64,000 nt of DNA from Thelephora terrestris (taxonomy: Eukaryota > Basidiomycota > Agaricomycetes > Thelephorales > Thelephoraceae), in assembly GCA_015956445.1 (NCBI GenBank), contig WIUZ02000016.1, forward strand, positions 620,001 through 684,000, in the 5' to 3' direction. Shown piece after piece: positions 46,640 to 58,203 of this stretch. Position numbers and translations under genes: made by a program. The notes below the pieces were generated by a model. That model saw only the letters and a program-made list of their open reading frames with translations, was not told where the DNA came from and did no database searches. Each line of letters opens with the position of its first letter. Positions within the stretch are counted from its first letter, which is position 1.

Positions 46640-47630
46640 CCCCAGGAAGTCTTGAATATCATAGAGGACATCTGTGGGATCAATCCCCACCCACTCTGAA
46701 GAAAATTGGCGGACCGGTTTTTGAGATATTTCCACATCTTTACCAGGAGGAAAAGTGTCCTCTGGGCAAATGTATGAGTGCATTAGAGTCCCATAGTAGG
46801 GTTCCCTAGACTACTATAGGGCCAAGGAGGACCTTCCAGGAGAAATCCAGAATTTTGGAGGTGTCCTGCATGATTTGACTTTGTGCCTCCTGTGTGTTGG
46901 GGAGGAGGTGACCCAAATGGTTCCACAATGCTCTAAAAATCACAGAAGTGGACACATACACCTTGTAGATGCTCATAAGGATGGGGGAGAGGGTTTCAGG
47001 ATTTTTAGGCAAAGGTCTGGACCTCCTGTTTGGACATTTCCATATGCTCACCAGGGGGAACTGGGCAAATGTGTGAGCACATCAGGGTCCAGTATCCACA
47101 TTCCCCAGACTACTATAGCACCAAGGAGGACCTTCCAGGAGAGATCAAGAATTTTGGAGGTGTCCTGCATGATTGGATCCCCTTGTGGGTGTTGGGAGGG
47201 GGTGACCCAAATGGTTCCACAATGCTCTAAAAATCACAGAAGTGAACACATATACCTTGTAGATGCTCATGAGGATGGGAGAGAAGGATTAAAGATTTTT
47301 GGGCAAAGGACTGGCCCTCCTGTTTGGACATTTCCACATGCTCACCAGGGGGAACTGGGCAAATGTATGAGCACATCAAGGTCCCATGTCTGCATTCCCC
47401 AAGCTACTATAGCACCAAGGAGGACCTTCCAGGAGAGATCAAGAATTTTGGAGGTGTCCTGCATGATTGGACCCCCTTGTGGGTGTTGGGAGGGGGTGAC
47501 CCAAATGGTTCCACAATGCTCTAAAAATCACAGAAGTGAACACATATATCTCTTAGATGCTCATAAGCATGGGGGAGAGGGATTCAGGATTTTTGGGCCC
47601 AGACCTTTACCACCAAGATGGGTGCAATGA
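46640..47630 (+). repeat. Satellite array 1, about 294-bp unit
   Basis: Three to four units. The phrase CCCAAATGGTTCCACAATGC recurs near 46,911, 47,205 and 47,500, each followed by CTCTAAAAATCACAGAAGTG. The array's left edge (GGACATCTGTGGGATCAATC, about 46,662) is repeated at the left edge of the second array at about 52,458. A 251-codon open frame (46,875-47,630) is a by-product of the period being a multiple of three. Confidence 0.9.
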
Positions 47631-47929
47631 ATGGTCAGGAGGCATGGGGGTGGATTTGAAATGCTGCAACCAGTGAGCAGGACAGAGAGCACATCTCACA
47701 GTTCCAAGCCCTATGTACAAGGAGCCTGGATAGACTTGAGGTTGTCCCACCCTTGTTGGCTGGGAGAGGAGGGGCCTTGAATGACTGGGCCTTGGCAACT
47801 CTAGGGGGTTGGCTATGAGGCACACTGGTTATCCGCACAGGATAGGATACAACTAGAGAATGCAGAGGCAGAAAGTCAGCAACATGAGGAGTTTAGTGTG
47901 GATATTTTCCCATCCTGCTCTCTTTGAGA

Positions 47930-48080
47930 GGGCGGGTTGAGATGATTCCACAAGGGACTAAAAATCACAGGAGTGCATGTACACACTCAACAGACCTTAC
48001 AAACTGTGGGGACAAAGAATCCAGGGTTTTTGTACAAACATCTGGTCCTCCATCTCCCACCCAGCAAGATGGGAGACTTG
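47930..48080 (+). repeat. Diverged unit of the 294-bp satellite
   Basis: GATTCCACAAGGGACTAAAA, ATCACAGGAGTGCATG and TTCCCACCCAGC-like words follow the same order as in the main array, with many substitutions. It suggests an older, decayed edge of the array. Confidence 0.55.
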
Positions 48081-48179
48081 AAGGTGAGAATGGCAAGACA
48101 GATCACAAGAACCTAGGAGACGAAATACAAGATAATAAGGGGACCACAGGGAAACTCTAACGGTACTGCTAGGCTTCAA

Positions 48180-48830
48180 GAGAGAAGAAGAAGAAAGAGG
48201 AAAAGGAGAGAGAAGCTGGCTGCTTGATTGGGATAAAGGTATTTAGTATTTAGATATATATAAAAGTAGGAAAGCTCTGAGAAGCCAAGGGATAGAGAAG
48301 AAATGAACAAAGGGAAGCTGATAAAAAAGAGAGGAGGGGAGAGATCACATTAGACAGAAGAGAAAAGTAGGAGCAAGACGTGTGGCTGAGAAATAAACCA
48401 AAAGTATTAGTAGCTAGAGAGCATAAATGGTGCAGAGAGGAGGTGCGAAAATGTTGGGGAATGCACAAAGGTGATGGGAAATAAAACCACCACTAAGGGA
48501 GAATGTGAGTTGCAGATATTGACTGTGGGTCTAGAGTTGCAGGTCAGGAACACAGATCACAGGTGGGAGATGATGAATGCAGGTCCAGGGGGTTAAAGAT
48601 GAAACTGAAATACTACAAAGAGAGTAGAACAAAGAAACAATAATAGTCAGACAGATGGAAGGGATATAGAAGTGTGAGAAGGCAGAAAAAAGGTGGGGCC
48701 AGTTCATAAAGAGACAAACAAAGAGAAAGAAAGGCTGTGCCTAGTCAGGATGGTGGACAGGTCTTGGTGACATTTTGTAAGCCTCCTGTGGCAGCTGTTG
48801 AGGGTGAGATAAGGTAGTGTTCAGCCCCAT
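48180..48830. other. Purine-rich interval
   Basis: A long A/G-rich stretch (many AGAAGAAGAAAG and GAGAGG words) with no gene. No stable repeat unit is visible. Confidence 0.5.
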
Positions 48831-48849
48831 CTTTGAATAGATGCATGAC

Positions 48850-49429
48850 AATGTATGGGACATACTACATCCAGGGACCAGCTGTGTCTGCAATTCAATT
48901 GGTGAATATAGGGAGAAAAATACATCATACCGATGCCAAGCTGTGTCTGCAACTCAGTCAATGGGTATTTAGCTTCTTAGAGTCAATAGTAAAAATCACT
49001 ACATCTCTGAAATTTCAGGAACAGTCCAAGCCAATTGCAGATGCAACTTGGCCTTTGAGACTGAAAAGAAATGTAAATCCTGAACAATGCAGAGGAATTT
49101 GGAAGTAATGTGTGAAAACATAAACAAATTCTCAGCCTCCAGCAACTTGACTTTTGGTAAGATACCACATTCAAGCACATAAATATGAAAAGTGCCAGCT
49201 TCATGGGGTGTTAGACATGCTGGGCTTTCTGTACAGAATCTGGCATAGAAAAGGCGTATGAAATCCACCCTTATGTGCACAGAGACAAAACCAATTGCTT
49301 CAGCAACCTAGTCTTTGGTGAGCACCACCTTCCAGCACAAAAATGTGCAAAGCTCCAGCTTCCTGGGGGCATAGACATGCTGGGCTTTACACAAGGTATG
49401 GCAGGGAAGGGTAGAAAAACACACCACAC
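48850..49429. repeat. Diverged copies of the 215-bp satellite
   Basis: CTGTGTCTGCAA followed by TCAATTGG/TCAGTCAA occurs twice (about 48,880-48,965), and later CCAGCTTCATGGGGTGTTAG / CCAGCTTCCTGGGGGCATAG recur (about 49,195 and 49,357). This looks like a decayed edge of the array to its right. Confidence 0.5.
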
Positions 49430-50195
49430 CTCAGAACCCATCGTGTTTGCGACTAGGTCCATCAGTGGGATGCAACCATGGCCTGACTACACTCAAGGAC
49501 CTGTGGCATTTGCCTCTAGGCCCAGGAGCATAAGCCAGTAGGCAAACAAAGAAACAGACACATCACACTCAAGTACCTGTGGTATGTGCCACCAGGTCCA
49601 TGAGCATAACAGAGAAGAGAAAACAGAGAAGTAAATGCATCACACTTCAGAACCTGTTGCGTCTGCAACTAGGTCCATCAGTGAGATGCAACCATGGCCT
49701 GACTACACCCAAGGACCTGTGGCGTTTGCCTCTAGGCCCAGGGGCATAAGCCAGTAGGCAAACAAAGAAACAGACACATCACACTCAGGTACCTGTGGTA
49801 TGTGCCACCAGGTCCATGAGCATAACAGAGAAGAGAAAGAGAGGAATAAACACACCACACCTCAGAACCTGTTGCGTCTGCAACTAGGTCCATCAGTGGG
49901 ATGCAACCATGGCCTGACTACACCCAAGGACCTGTGGCGTTTGCCTCTAGGCCCAGGGGCATAAGCCAGTAGGCAAACAAAAAAACAGACACATCACACT
50001 CAGGTACCTGTGGTATGTGCCACCAGGTCCATGAGCATAACAGAGAAGAGAAAACAGAGAAGTAAATGCATCACACCTCAGAACCTGTTGCGTCTGCAAC
50101 TAGGTCCATCAGTGGGATGCAACCATGGCCTGACTACACCCAAGGACCTGTGGCGTTTGCCTCTAGGCCCAGGGGCATAAGCCAGTAGGCAAAAA
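49430..50195 (+). repeat. Satellite array, about 215-bp unit, four copies
   Basis: Unit starts are near 49,430, 49,645, 49,860 and 50,076, each with CAGAACCTGTTGCGTCTGCA (or a variant), GGGATGCAACCATGGCCTGA, and a phrase about AAGCCAGTAGGCAAACAAAG. The last three units are nearly identical. Confidence 0.9.
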
Positions 50196-50214
50196 AACAG
50201 AAAAGCACATGTCA

Positions 50215-50510
50215 AAACCATGTGAAACACAAGAAAACATAAAAAACGCGTTTTTCATGTGTTAAAGCATGAAAAAACGCGTCATAACATGACCTGACAC
50301 CAAAAAGGCATGAACAGAACAGGTTGAACATATGAAAACATAAAAAACGCGTTTTTTCCATGTCACAGCACAAAGAAAACGCGTTTTTTGTGCATTGACA
50401 TGGAAAAAGCGTGTCATGGTATGGCACAATACCAAAGAAACCTAAAAGACACGAAAAAACACGTTAATTTGAAGCAAAAAATGAAAAAAACACGTACAAA
50501 ACACAAGGCA
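50215..50510. repeat. Short AACGCGTTTT-type repeats
   Basis: Repeated phrases such as CATAAAAAACGCGTTTTT and ATGAAAAAACGCGTCA alternate with CATGACCTGACAC-like stretches. The core ACGCGT is palindromic (an MluI-box-like word), so the block carries several copies of it. No gene. Confidence 0.6.
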
Positions 50511-50873
50511 GGACATAAAGAAAATAGAATTGACTCACCACAACAGAGAAAGAGAATAAACACCACATATCATGTGGACTTCACCACATCAGAGGGTGGA
50601 AGTCACCACATCAGGTGTGGGACACCAGGTAGTGGTGATGACGGGCGAGAGCAAGAGTGGTTGATGGGATCAATGATCACATGTGACAGAATTTATCCTG
50701 ATCGGCGAACGCGCGTTGCCCGAGCGGCGGGCAACTTGTTTTGCCACCTTCACGGCCCCACCAGCTGTGTTGTATTTATTTTCATTCTTCTCATTGTCCT
50801 GTAGTTGTCAACCAAGTGAACGAAAAAAAAATTAAAAAAATTAGAAAAAATTCCAGGACATGGGAAATAACAA

Positions 50874-51181
50874 ACGCGGTCGATCCCGCTAAACGCGCCC
50901 TCGAACGAACGAGAATTGAACGAGGAATGCCTTATTTTCGCCCTGGTTTAAGTTGGCATTGCCAGCTCACCCGCGCGGATTGATGGGATTGATCGAGGTT
51001 GCCCTTTTGGGAAGACATGGCTTCCCCACCAGGTATTCCCAAAAAGGCAGGCACGTTCAATCAATCCCATCAATCCGCGCGGGTGAGCTGGCAATGCCAA
51101 CTCAAACCCAGGGCGAAAATCTGGCATTCCTCATTCAATTCTCGTTCGTTCGAGGGCGCGTTTAGCGGGATCGACTGCGTT
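50874..51181. repeat. Imperfect palindrome (foldback element), about 130-bp arms
   Basis: The left arm runs through CGATCCCGCTAAACGCGCCC, CGAACGAACGAGAATTGAA, TGGCATTGCCAGCTCACCC and CCGCGCGGATTGATGGGATT; the right arm mirrors these from about 51,055 to 51,181. A spacer of roughly 50 bp itself contains CCCTTTTGGGAAG and TTCCCAAAAAGG, so pairing continues nearly to the centre. No coding capacity and no clear target duplication. Confidence 0.8.
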
Positions 51182-51761
51182 TCTCGTTCTCTATATGTCC
51201 GTATTTTTTTAAAATTTTATTTCAAACATTTTTTCCCCAATCTTCGGAGGGCAGCCAAGGCCTGACATGAATAATTGCCAATCTGGATAACCCATGGTTG
51301 TGTCTGGCAGGTTATGATGTGGACACGGATTATTGTGGGTTCAGGTCTTGTGAGCATAGGCACAAGTGGGGGCAGACCGGTCACAGGTCTGCATGGGTCT
51401 GCTTGTACTATATCAGCAGTACGAGTAAGGCCTGTGGACAGCAACAACACAATATATCTGGACCTAGCACAATATAGGTCTGTACAATTTTGCATTTGGT
51501 CACTTGATATTGTGAAACTAGGTATTGGCCATAATGTCATATATACTGTACAAGAAGAAGTTGCTCTCTGGCAGAGAGCACATCAGCAAACTCACGTGCG
51601 ACTTCTGCGACTTCTGCCGCTTTCAACGCTTATCACTAACTTCATAGGTCGAGGGTTCTTTTGGTTCACTTCAGAGTCCTCTTTTGCATGCACTTCCGAG
51701 ATTTATTTCTCCACTTTCAGAAGTGGTTTCAAAGTGACACATAAGTCAAATAAAAAGTGAG
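51182..51761. other. Interval between palindrome and Plavaka fragment
   Basis: No gene is recognised. Part may be the non-coding 3' side of the Plavaka element. Confidence 0.35.
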
Positions 51762-52460
51762 CTATTGAACCAACGGCGACATAACTAATTTGTAAGCATG
51801 GGGATCAATAAAATGATTTACATAGAACACTTTGAATATATCTAGGGATTGGGTATAATTGAATGAATGGTCCAGATGAGAGTTGTTGAAAATTGGAAGA
51901 AGGTGTGCGGCACAAACTATTGAGTCTACGCTTATGACAGACATATTCCGCTGACCGGAAGTTGATTCTGGTTGCATGATGTGCATCCCATTATCATGGT
52001 CAGGTTCATCGTGCCATAATTTGTACCAGTGGACAAGCACACAGGCGTGAGTTTCGGATCCATACCTGAAGGAGAAAAATAAGTAGACACGTGCAACCTG
52101 TAGATCATGCATCCCTATCCCAGGGGTGCCACGCATTGTGACATACACACAGTCATACCGAGGGCCTGGTATTTCGCCCATTCCCCAACAAGAAACAGCC
52201 TGGACCACTTCATGGAACATCCCACCTGGGCCGCATTGGTTGCCGGGGGCAGAGAATATTGACATGGCAGACTTGTACGTGTGGATTTGAGAAACACGGT
52301 TGCCGGTTGAAGGACAGTCACGGTGCAACAGTTGGTGTGGCGGTGTTGTGGAGAGTGGATTGAGGTGATAATACAGATACTTTTGGACAAGGAGACTGAG
52401 GTCCTCTTGATGAATGACAGTACCAAGCGAGTGAAGACAAGTGTAGACTTTTTCAGAGGA
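51762..52460 (-). mobile_element. Plavaka transposase C-terminal fragment
   Basis: The frame contains YKSAMSIFSAPGNQCGPGGM, YDCVYVTMRGTPGIGMHDLQ, VARVYLFFSFRYGSETHAC, VLVHWYKLWHDEPDHDNGMH and VISVDSIVCAAHLLPIFN, ending FYVNHFIDPHAYKLV. This is the characteristic C-terminal block of Plavaka (CACTA-related) transposases of mushrooms. The catalytic N-terminal and central parts are absent: the fragment stops where the 294-bp satellite begins at about 52,458. The remaining frame is open through to a stop at 51,762, so the loss is fairly recent. Plavaka enzymes might have mobilised the CACT-ended MITEs seen here. Confidence 0.75.
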
Positions 52461-53180
52461 CATCTGTGGGATCAATCCCCACCCACTCTGAAGAAAATTG
52501 GCGGACCGGTTTTTGAGATATTTCCACATCTTTACCAGGAGGAAAAGTATCTTCTGGGCAAATGTCTGAGTGCATTAGAGTCCCATAGTAGGGTTCCCTA
52601 GACTACTATAGGGCCAAGGAGGACCCTCCAGGAGAAATCCAGAATTTTGGAGGTGTCCTGCATGATTTGACTTTGTGCCTCCTGTGTGTTGGGGAGGGGG
52701 TGACTCAAATGGTTCCACAATGCTCTAAAAATCACAGAAGTGGACACATACACCTTGTAGATGTTCAGAAGCATGGGGGACAGAGATTCAGGATTTTTGG
52801 GCAAAGGTCTGGACCTCCTGTTTGGACATTTCCACATGCTCACTGGGGTGGACTGGGCAAATGTATGAGCACATCAAGGTCCCATATCTGCATTCCCCTA
52901 GCACCAAGGAGGACCTTCCAGGCAAAAGCTAGAATTTTGCAGGTGTTCTGCATGATTGGACCCCCCCTGTGTGTTGGGAGGGGGTGACCCAAATGGTTCC
53001 ACAATGCTCTAAAAATCACAGAAGTAGACACATATGCCTTGTGGATGCTCAGAAGCATGGGGGGGAGGAATTCAGGATTTTTGGGCAAAGGTCTGGCCCT
53101 CCTGTTTGGACATTTCCACATGCTCACTGGGGTGAACTAGGCAAATTGTATGAGCACATCAAAGTCTCATATCTGCATTA
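52458..53180 (+). repeat. Satellite array 2, about 285-294-bp unit
   Basis: The same repeat as 46,640-47,630, starting at the identical left edge (GGACATCTGTGGGATCAATC). Two full units plus part of a third; the phrase CAAATGGTTCCACAATGCTC recurs near 52,707 and 52,991. The array directly abuts the Plavaka fragment. Confidence 0.88.
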
Positions 53181-53610
53181 AGTTACCAAAAAAGACACTA
53201 CGTTCCCTTACTCAATATGCCTTTTTCGAAACCCCGCAGACATAGAGCCTCCCAAGCTTGGCTAATGAGATATATGGGAGGAGGGTATCATGGCAGAACT
53301 CTATTTCTTTCACTGGTATTCTACCAGGAGTTGATTGGACAATGTTCTTCCCCTGGTCATCGTGATCTCACCACCTTGAAGTTCTTGAAAGGTGCTAGAG
53401 ACTTTTGAGGATCGCTCATCGACAACGTTGGCAACGAAGCCACTGCAATCTTTTCAATCGACTTGATGACCGATGTGGAGTATAGTTTTCTACAAACTAC
53501 AATCGGTCCGAGACATCTGCAATCGCTAACCTCTGGAAGAATCCCAAAAAGCAAGGTGCACGATGGTTTCCCAGAGTCCTATTCACAAATTATGAGGCTT
53601 GGTTGGAGCT
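53181..53610. other. Gene-poor interval
   Basis: Short frames only; no recognisable domain. Confidence 0.4.
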
Positions 53611-53619
53611 CCACCTACC

Positions 53620-53900
53620 TATAGAAACTGGCGGGTGGACAGTTCATCCGTGGTGCCAGTGCGGACTGACTGCCACACTGGCCAGTCCCAGTGTGGACGA
53701 AAGTCCACACTGGGGCAGTGCCAGTGTGGCAGTCAGTCCGCACTGGCACCGCAGAACCTACCTATAGAAACTGGCGGGTGGACAGTTCATCCGTGGTGCC
53801 AGTGCGGACTGACTGCCACACTGGCCAGTCCCAGTGTGGACGAAAGTCCACACTGGGGCAGTGCCAGTGTGGCAGTCAGTCCGCACTGGCACCGCAGAAC
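53620..53900. repeat. Two tandem copies of a long hairpin (about 139-bp unit)
   Basis: Each unit starts near TATAGAAACTGGCGGGTGGA and contains GGTGCCAGTGCGGACTGACT, then GTGGAC-GAAA-GTCCAC at the centre, and the mirrored AGTCAGTCCGCACTGGCACC. Arms are about 47 bp with only a few mismatches and a 4-base loop. The two units are identical or nearly so. Confidence 0.92.
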
Positions 53901-54211
53901 CTCAGGACATAGAAGTGTAGGGGGTTTGATGATAGGTGAATGTTAGGTTGGTTAGGTTGTTAGGTTCGGTCATGGTCTTTCCAAGTAATGACCCCTTTGT
54001 GGACAGTGACCACATATAATCAGCAGTCCTTACTGGATGTTAGGAGGGGTATTATGCTGGACACAACAATGCGGCTGAATAAGGCAAGAGTACATTGGGT
54101 AGGCAAATCATGTGACTATCCAAAAAAAGGCAAGTTTGACAGTCTCCTTAAATGAACTTCTTTCTTAGTAGGTAGTCAACTTCAGGGGACCTGGTCACCC
54201 CCAAATGTTTT
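53901..54211. other. Gene-poor interval
   Basis: No gene; a short GGTTAGGTTGTTAGGTT phrase occurs near 53,947. Confidence 0.4.
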
Positions 54212-54348
54212 TTCAACATATGTTTTTTCCCACATATATTTTTTCCCACATATGTTTTTTTCCCACATATGTTTTTTTCCCACATATGTTTTTTTTCAAC
54301 ATATGTTTTTTTTACCATATGTTTTTTTTACCATATGTTTTTTTTTGC
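54212..54348. repeat. Minisatellite, about 18-bp CATATG/poly-T unit
   Basis: Roughly eight units of the type CACATATGTTTTTTTCCC, with T-run length varying from 6 to 9. The word ACATATGT is palindromic. Confidence 0.88.
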
Positions 54349-54596
54349 TGTTTCCGAAATAGTTTTCCACACGGATTTCCTTGAGATCAAAAAAAAAATT
54401 TCACCGCAAAATGTTGCTGTTAGAAGGGTTGGAGTAAAAGATGAGAGATTATTCGTAAAAGCATTCCAAATATACAGATGTGAGAAACATAAGGCATGGG
54501 GCATGGGCAACAGATACCTATCTATTTCCCATGACTTATGGAGAAAAGATAGCTGAACCCTGTGTTCCTCATGAAACAGTACAAGATTGGTGTCAG

Positions 54597-55190
54597 GGCC
54601 ACTCTTCGCCCTTCAGGTACCAGTGCTGTTGGTGAGTCGCAACTCCAACCAACAAGAAACAATGGGGCAAAGGGGGAACGACTTCCCTATATCCACCCAA
54701 AGTCTACGTGGTCCAAAATGCGATGGACGAGCGTTCTCCGGTAGGTTGTCCGAATTCACAGCAGGAGTGCCGAGCCTCTATCAGATAAATCCCTTTCGTC
54801 TTCTGAGGGCAGATATAAGAGCCCGAGGATGGCGCCTCAAACTGGTGCTTGATTAAGAGAGCGGCGAGGAACTCCTTTTCGTAAGCGCGTTCGCCAATTC
54901 TTAACGCAAGGCTGAGAGAGAGAGGAGAGCAAACGTGTTCAGAGAGTTACTCGATAAGCTCTTCAGTGGCCTACAGCAAATACACCAATGCTGCAAGGAG
55001 AAGAGGACTTCCCGAGATATCAAAGATGGGGAGTCCTCAGCTACTCTACTGGTACTTATATAGAGGAGTGGCCGGGACATAGATAACCCTATCTAATAAT
55101 AACTCGGAGCAAAGAAGGGCCGAGAGTAAGCTGGAACAGTAAGCGGCCCGAGTTATAGAATAGAAATGATAAAGGAATGACTAATGGGTC
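54597..55190 (+). mobile_element. LTR-like dispersed repeat, TGTCAGGGCC family, diverged copy
   Basis: Begins TGTCAGGGCCACTCTTCGCC and shares CGGTAGGTTGTCCGA and TATAGAGGAGTGGCC-type blocks in the same order as 12,219-12,839. It is clearly older or from a different subfamily. The right limit is approximate. No coding part of a retroelement is recognised inside. Confidence 0.45.
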
Positions 55191-55513
55191 AGGGTTCGTG
55201 AGAGAATCCGAAAGGGGTCATGACGTCGTGTGGGAAAGGAATGACAAAGAACAATATCACATGTGAAGACTGACCAATAAGAGGACGACGCGTCAGCTCG
55301 TCCGATCGGGACAACAAAAGACCGAGTGGGGCTTGAATGTCGAGGGCGAATGTATGAGGAGTCTGGACCGGTGAAACGATGGACCGATCCAATGGCGAAT
55401 AGGACGCGAGCGCTGTCGATGGTCGGATAAAGCGTAGCGCGAACCGGCCGTTGGATCCATCAAACTCCCTTCTTCCCAAATCAACACTTCCACCAACCAA
55501 CCACTCATCCATC
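55191..55513. promoter_or_regulatory. Upstream region of coiled-coil gene A
   Basis: Presumed promoter; CA-rich leader CCAACCAACCACTCATCCATC directly precedes the start codon. Confidence 0.4.
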
Positions 55514-57265
55514 ATGCCCATGATCTCTGACCGTGTCTTCCGTGCTGAGAACAGCACTGCTACCATCGAGTCCGCGGATCCTCGATCCGTGCAGAACAAG
55601 AGCTACTTCTTGCCTAATGCCAGCGTGGCGTACCCCAGTTATCGAGAGGTGCGTTGTCACGCGCACGCCGGTGGTTGGCGTTCGACTGACATCGCTTTCA
55701 TAGATCTTCGCGGCCGCCGACAAGGTGGACGCCCGACAACTGGAGGCAACGATCGCCAAGCCTCCCAGCTACCTGACCATGGACGACGAGTTGTGGTATC
55801 ACAACTTGATCGACCACAAGCTGCAGGAGTCGATGCGAGGGGTAACGTTCAACACCGAGTTGCGCATGCCGTATGAGACTCCGGTGGCTTCGTCGCTGTG
55901 GGGTCTTCTGCGAATGGGGATCTACGACTTGGGAAATGGCGAAGGAAGATGGCCTGGGGCTACGCGTTCCCAACACTACACAGCTGCCGTTGGTCACCGC
56001 CTTTGGTTCCTGTTGAGGACGGAACAGAAAGCGGTGAGTCGATCTGTGCATCCCGCTTGTGGGATAACACTGATTGGCTGTAGAATGAGCGGCTGAAGCG
56101 CGAGGTGAAGGAAGCGAAGGACAACGCTCGTAGGATGTACTCGGAGGCGTTGGACATGAAGAAGACGCTGCTCCTAATGAACGATACGCTTCGCGTGACG
56201 TTCGAGAGCGAGATGCTGGCGATGCGAGAGGAACACAACCAATTGGTGGAGTTCTTGAAGGAACGGGACGACACCATCCAGCGGGACCTAATCGAGGTCG
56301 ACCGACGGCTCAACCGTCACAGAAGGGCTCTGAACGAGCTCGACACCAAGGTCGGTGCGACTTCTCCTGGTCTTCACCAAGAGAGCTCATGCCACTTCTA
56401 GGTCGACACGTTAGACGACGCTCTGCCGTTGTTGGGTGCTCGGGTTGAGTCGATGAGCGAGCGGTTGTGCCACTGCCGTACTCGTTCGGTGGCTGCGGTT
56501 CGCGACGAGTCGGGAGACGAGTCGATTCCGGATAGGATGGCTTCCCCAATAGGTCGGGATGCCGGTTGACATATTTGACTTGTCCACTGACATCCCTCTT
56601 AGCGTCTGATGGGTCGTACCGCACGCCTGCACATACCGATGGCGGGGAAGAGGTTGTTCGCGAGACGTCTGAGGAGACGGCCGTCAATCCGATTAGCAGT
56701 TCTCCCGAGTTGGAGTACGCGGGGGAGAACGAGGTGGCCGTTCCGGTTCCGCCTCCGTCGATCTCGCCGGTGCGTGGACAACGTTCTATCCGTGCTCGTC
56801 GATGGGTTCCTTATCGTGGGGCACTTCGTCCAGCCCACCGCATGCGTCCCAGTAATCCAGACGCTGTCCGCCAGGGTGGAGACATCGAGTCCACCGTCCT
56901 ATTCCGACACAACAATGTTGCAGTGTCGCGTGGATCGCGGCGAGTTGATTCCGGTGGAATCCGTCGACGTGAACGGATTGACGAACCTTACGCTCTTGTC
57001 GGTCCAGCGTGCAGCGGAGGCCGTTCGCCTGGTGGCTCAACTGACCGAGAGAGTGGAGGGTTGGTCAGTCCAGAGGACTCTGGATCAGACTACGGTCGAT
57101 TCAGCGAGGAACCGCCTGCGCACCGAGGTTCAGCTGGCCGTCGCTCATTGTCTGGAGGAGGCTCGGGTCGTCGAGATGGTCGACGAGGAAGTCGTCGAGA
57201 GTGCCTCGGAGGGGACGGAGGAGGAGGTTGCCAGTGCTGAGGAGTACTGGCAGACCAGGTCTTGA
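55514..57265 (+). CDS. Coiled-coil gene family member A, unknown function
   Basis: I do not recognise a named domain. The exon chain is: MPMISDRVFRAENSTATIES to PSYRE; intron; IFAAADKVDARQLEATIAKP with LWYHNLIDHKLQESMRG and GHRLWFLLRTEQKA; intron; NERLKREVKEAKDNARRMYS with a long heptad-rich helix to ALNELDTK; intron; VDTLDDALPLLGARVESMSE and IPDRMASPI; a 50-nt intron (56,553-56,602); a Ser/Pro/Glu linker to PPPSISP; intron; then PPSYSDTTMLQCRVDRGELI and a second helix rich in Ala/Glu/Val (RAAEAVRLVAQLTER), ending EEYWQTRS. The central region should form a coiled coil, so a structural or assembly role is plausible. All joins keep frame. A partial near-copy lies at 63.1-64 kb and a distant paralogue at 59.3-61.7 kb. 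Confidence 0.7.
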
Positions 57266-57477
57266 CGATAGAGTCGGTGCTCGTTAGTCTCTGTCCATAG
57301 GGTCGGTGCGGATTCAACTCCGTGGCCATTTGTCTTGTGTCTTCGTCGCGGGTTCACCCACTGTAATATCATCTGTGTCTTGCCTTTTGGATGACGTGTG
57401 AGTCGTGATAAGGAAAATGATAAGATAGGAGGGGGGTATGAGTAAGGAAAGTGGGCGAAAGTTGGGTGTGATAATGG

Positions 57478-58203
57478 TTCAAAAAGGGAATAAAATTCAG
57501 CACGCTGACAATTGGCGCCGAATGGTCAAGGAATGGGAAGCGAACCCTTCGTACCCCAACCCCTACGTCTCGAAAATCACGGTAATGTATTAGTCCTGTA
57601 TGCTGAATGTATCTAACCGTTCTGTTTCGCAGCATCGAAAGTATCCAAGGCTCGGTTGCGACTCAGTCAGGAAGAGGTCACGGAGGCAGAAAGTGGCAGG
57701 GAACCACTCCACAAGGCCTCTCCATCTGTTTTCATACGTGTGGGCCTTGAACTGGAGGACCAACAGTACGGTTTTGCCATTTAATGGTGTCTCTAATGTC
57801 TAATCTCCAGACAGGTACGCTTTACAGTCTGCATTCACCGTGAAGACGCGCTCCAACATCCAGAAAGCAACACTCCTGGAGCGCCGGATTGCACTTCTTC
57901 ACCAAATCAAGAAGTGGCGCGAGTTACAGGTGGTATGTATGCCTGGGGTACTCAACATCGGCGGCTCTGATCCGGAATCCTCACAAAAGGAGAACCTCAA
58001 GCCAGAGTCAATCAAATGGTGGCTACCCTCCCACCTCAAAGACACTAACAAATGTCCCTCTGTGTTGCCGGCGTCATCAACGCTGAGAAGGACTTCCGAT
58101 TTGCACAGCTTCAAGACTCCCTCGACGACCTGCGCAGGGCGCGGCATGTTCGTTACGGGCTAATCCTGTTTCACAAGATCCAATCCACAGGCAAGGGCCA
58201 GAT
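57478..58203 (+). mobile_element. KDZ-type transposase relic (3' part)
   Basis: The translated pieces match the C-terminal half of Kyakuja-Dileera-Zisupton transposases of mushrooms: NPSYPNPYVSKIT, an intron, ARLRLSQEEVTEAESGR, VFIRVGLELEDQQ, ERRIALLHQIKKWRELQVVC then MPGVLNIGG, ESIKWWLPSHLKD, and AGVINAEKDFRFAQLQDSLD followed by DLRRARHVRYGLILFHKI. The piece from about 58,060 on is in another frame than the one before it, so at least one frameshift is present. The catalytic N-terminal part is not seen to the left. The relic ends at the MITE insertion beginning at about 58,204. KDZ elements are typical companions of TET/JBP genes in these fungi. Confidence 0.75.

Noticed and set aside
46875-47630. 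251-codon open frame with internal repeats
   Set aside because: It is a read-through of the 294-bp satellite, whose period is divisible by three; no start context or domain.
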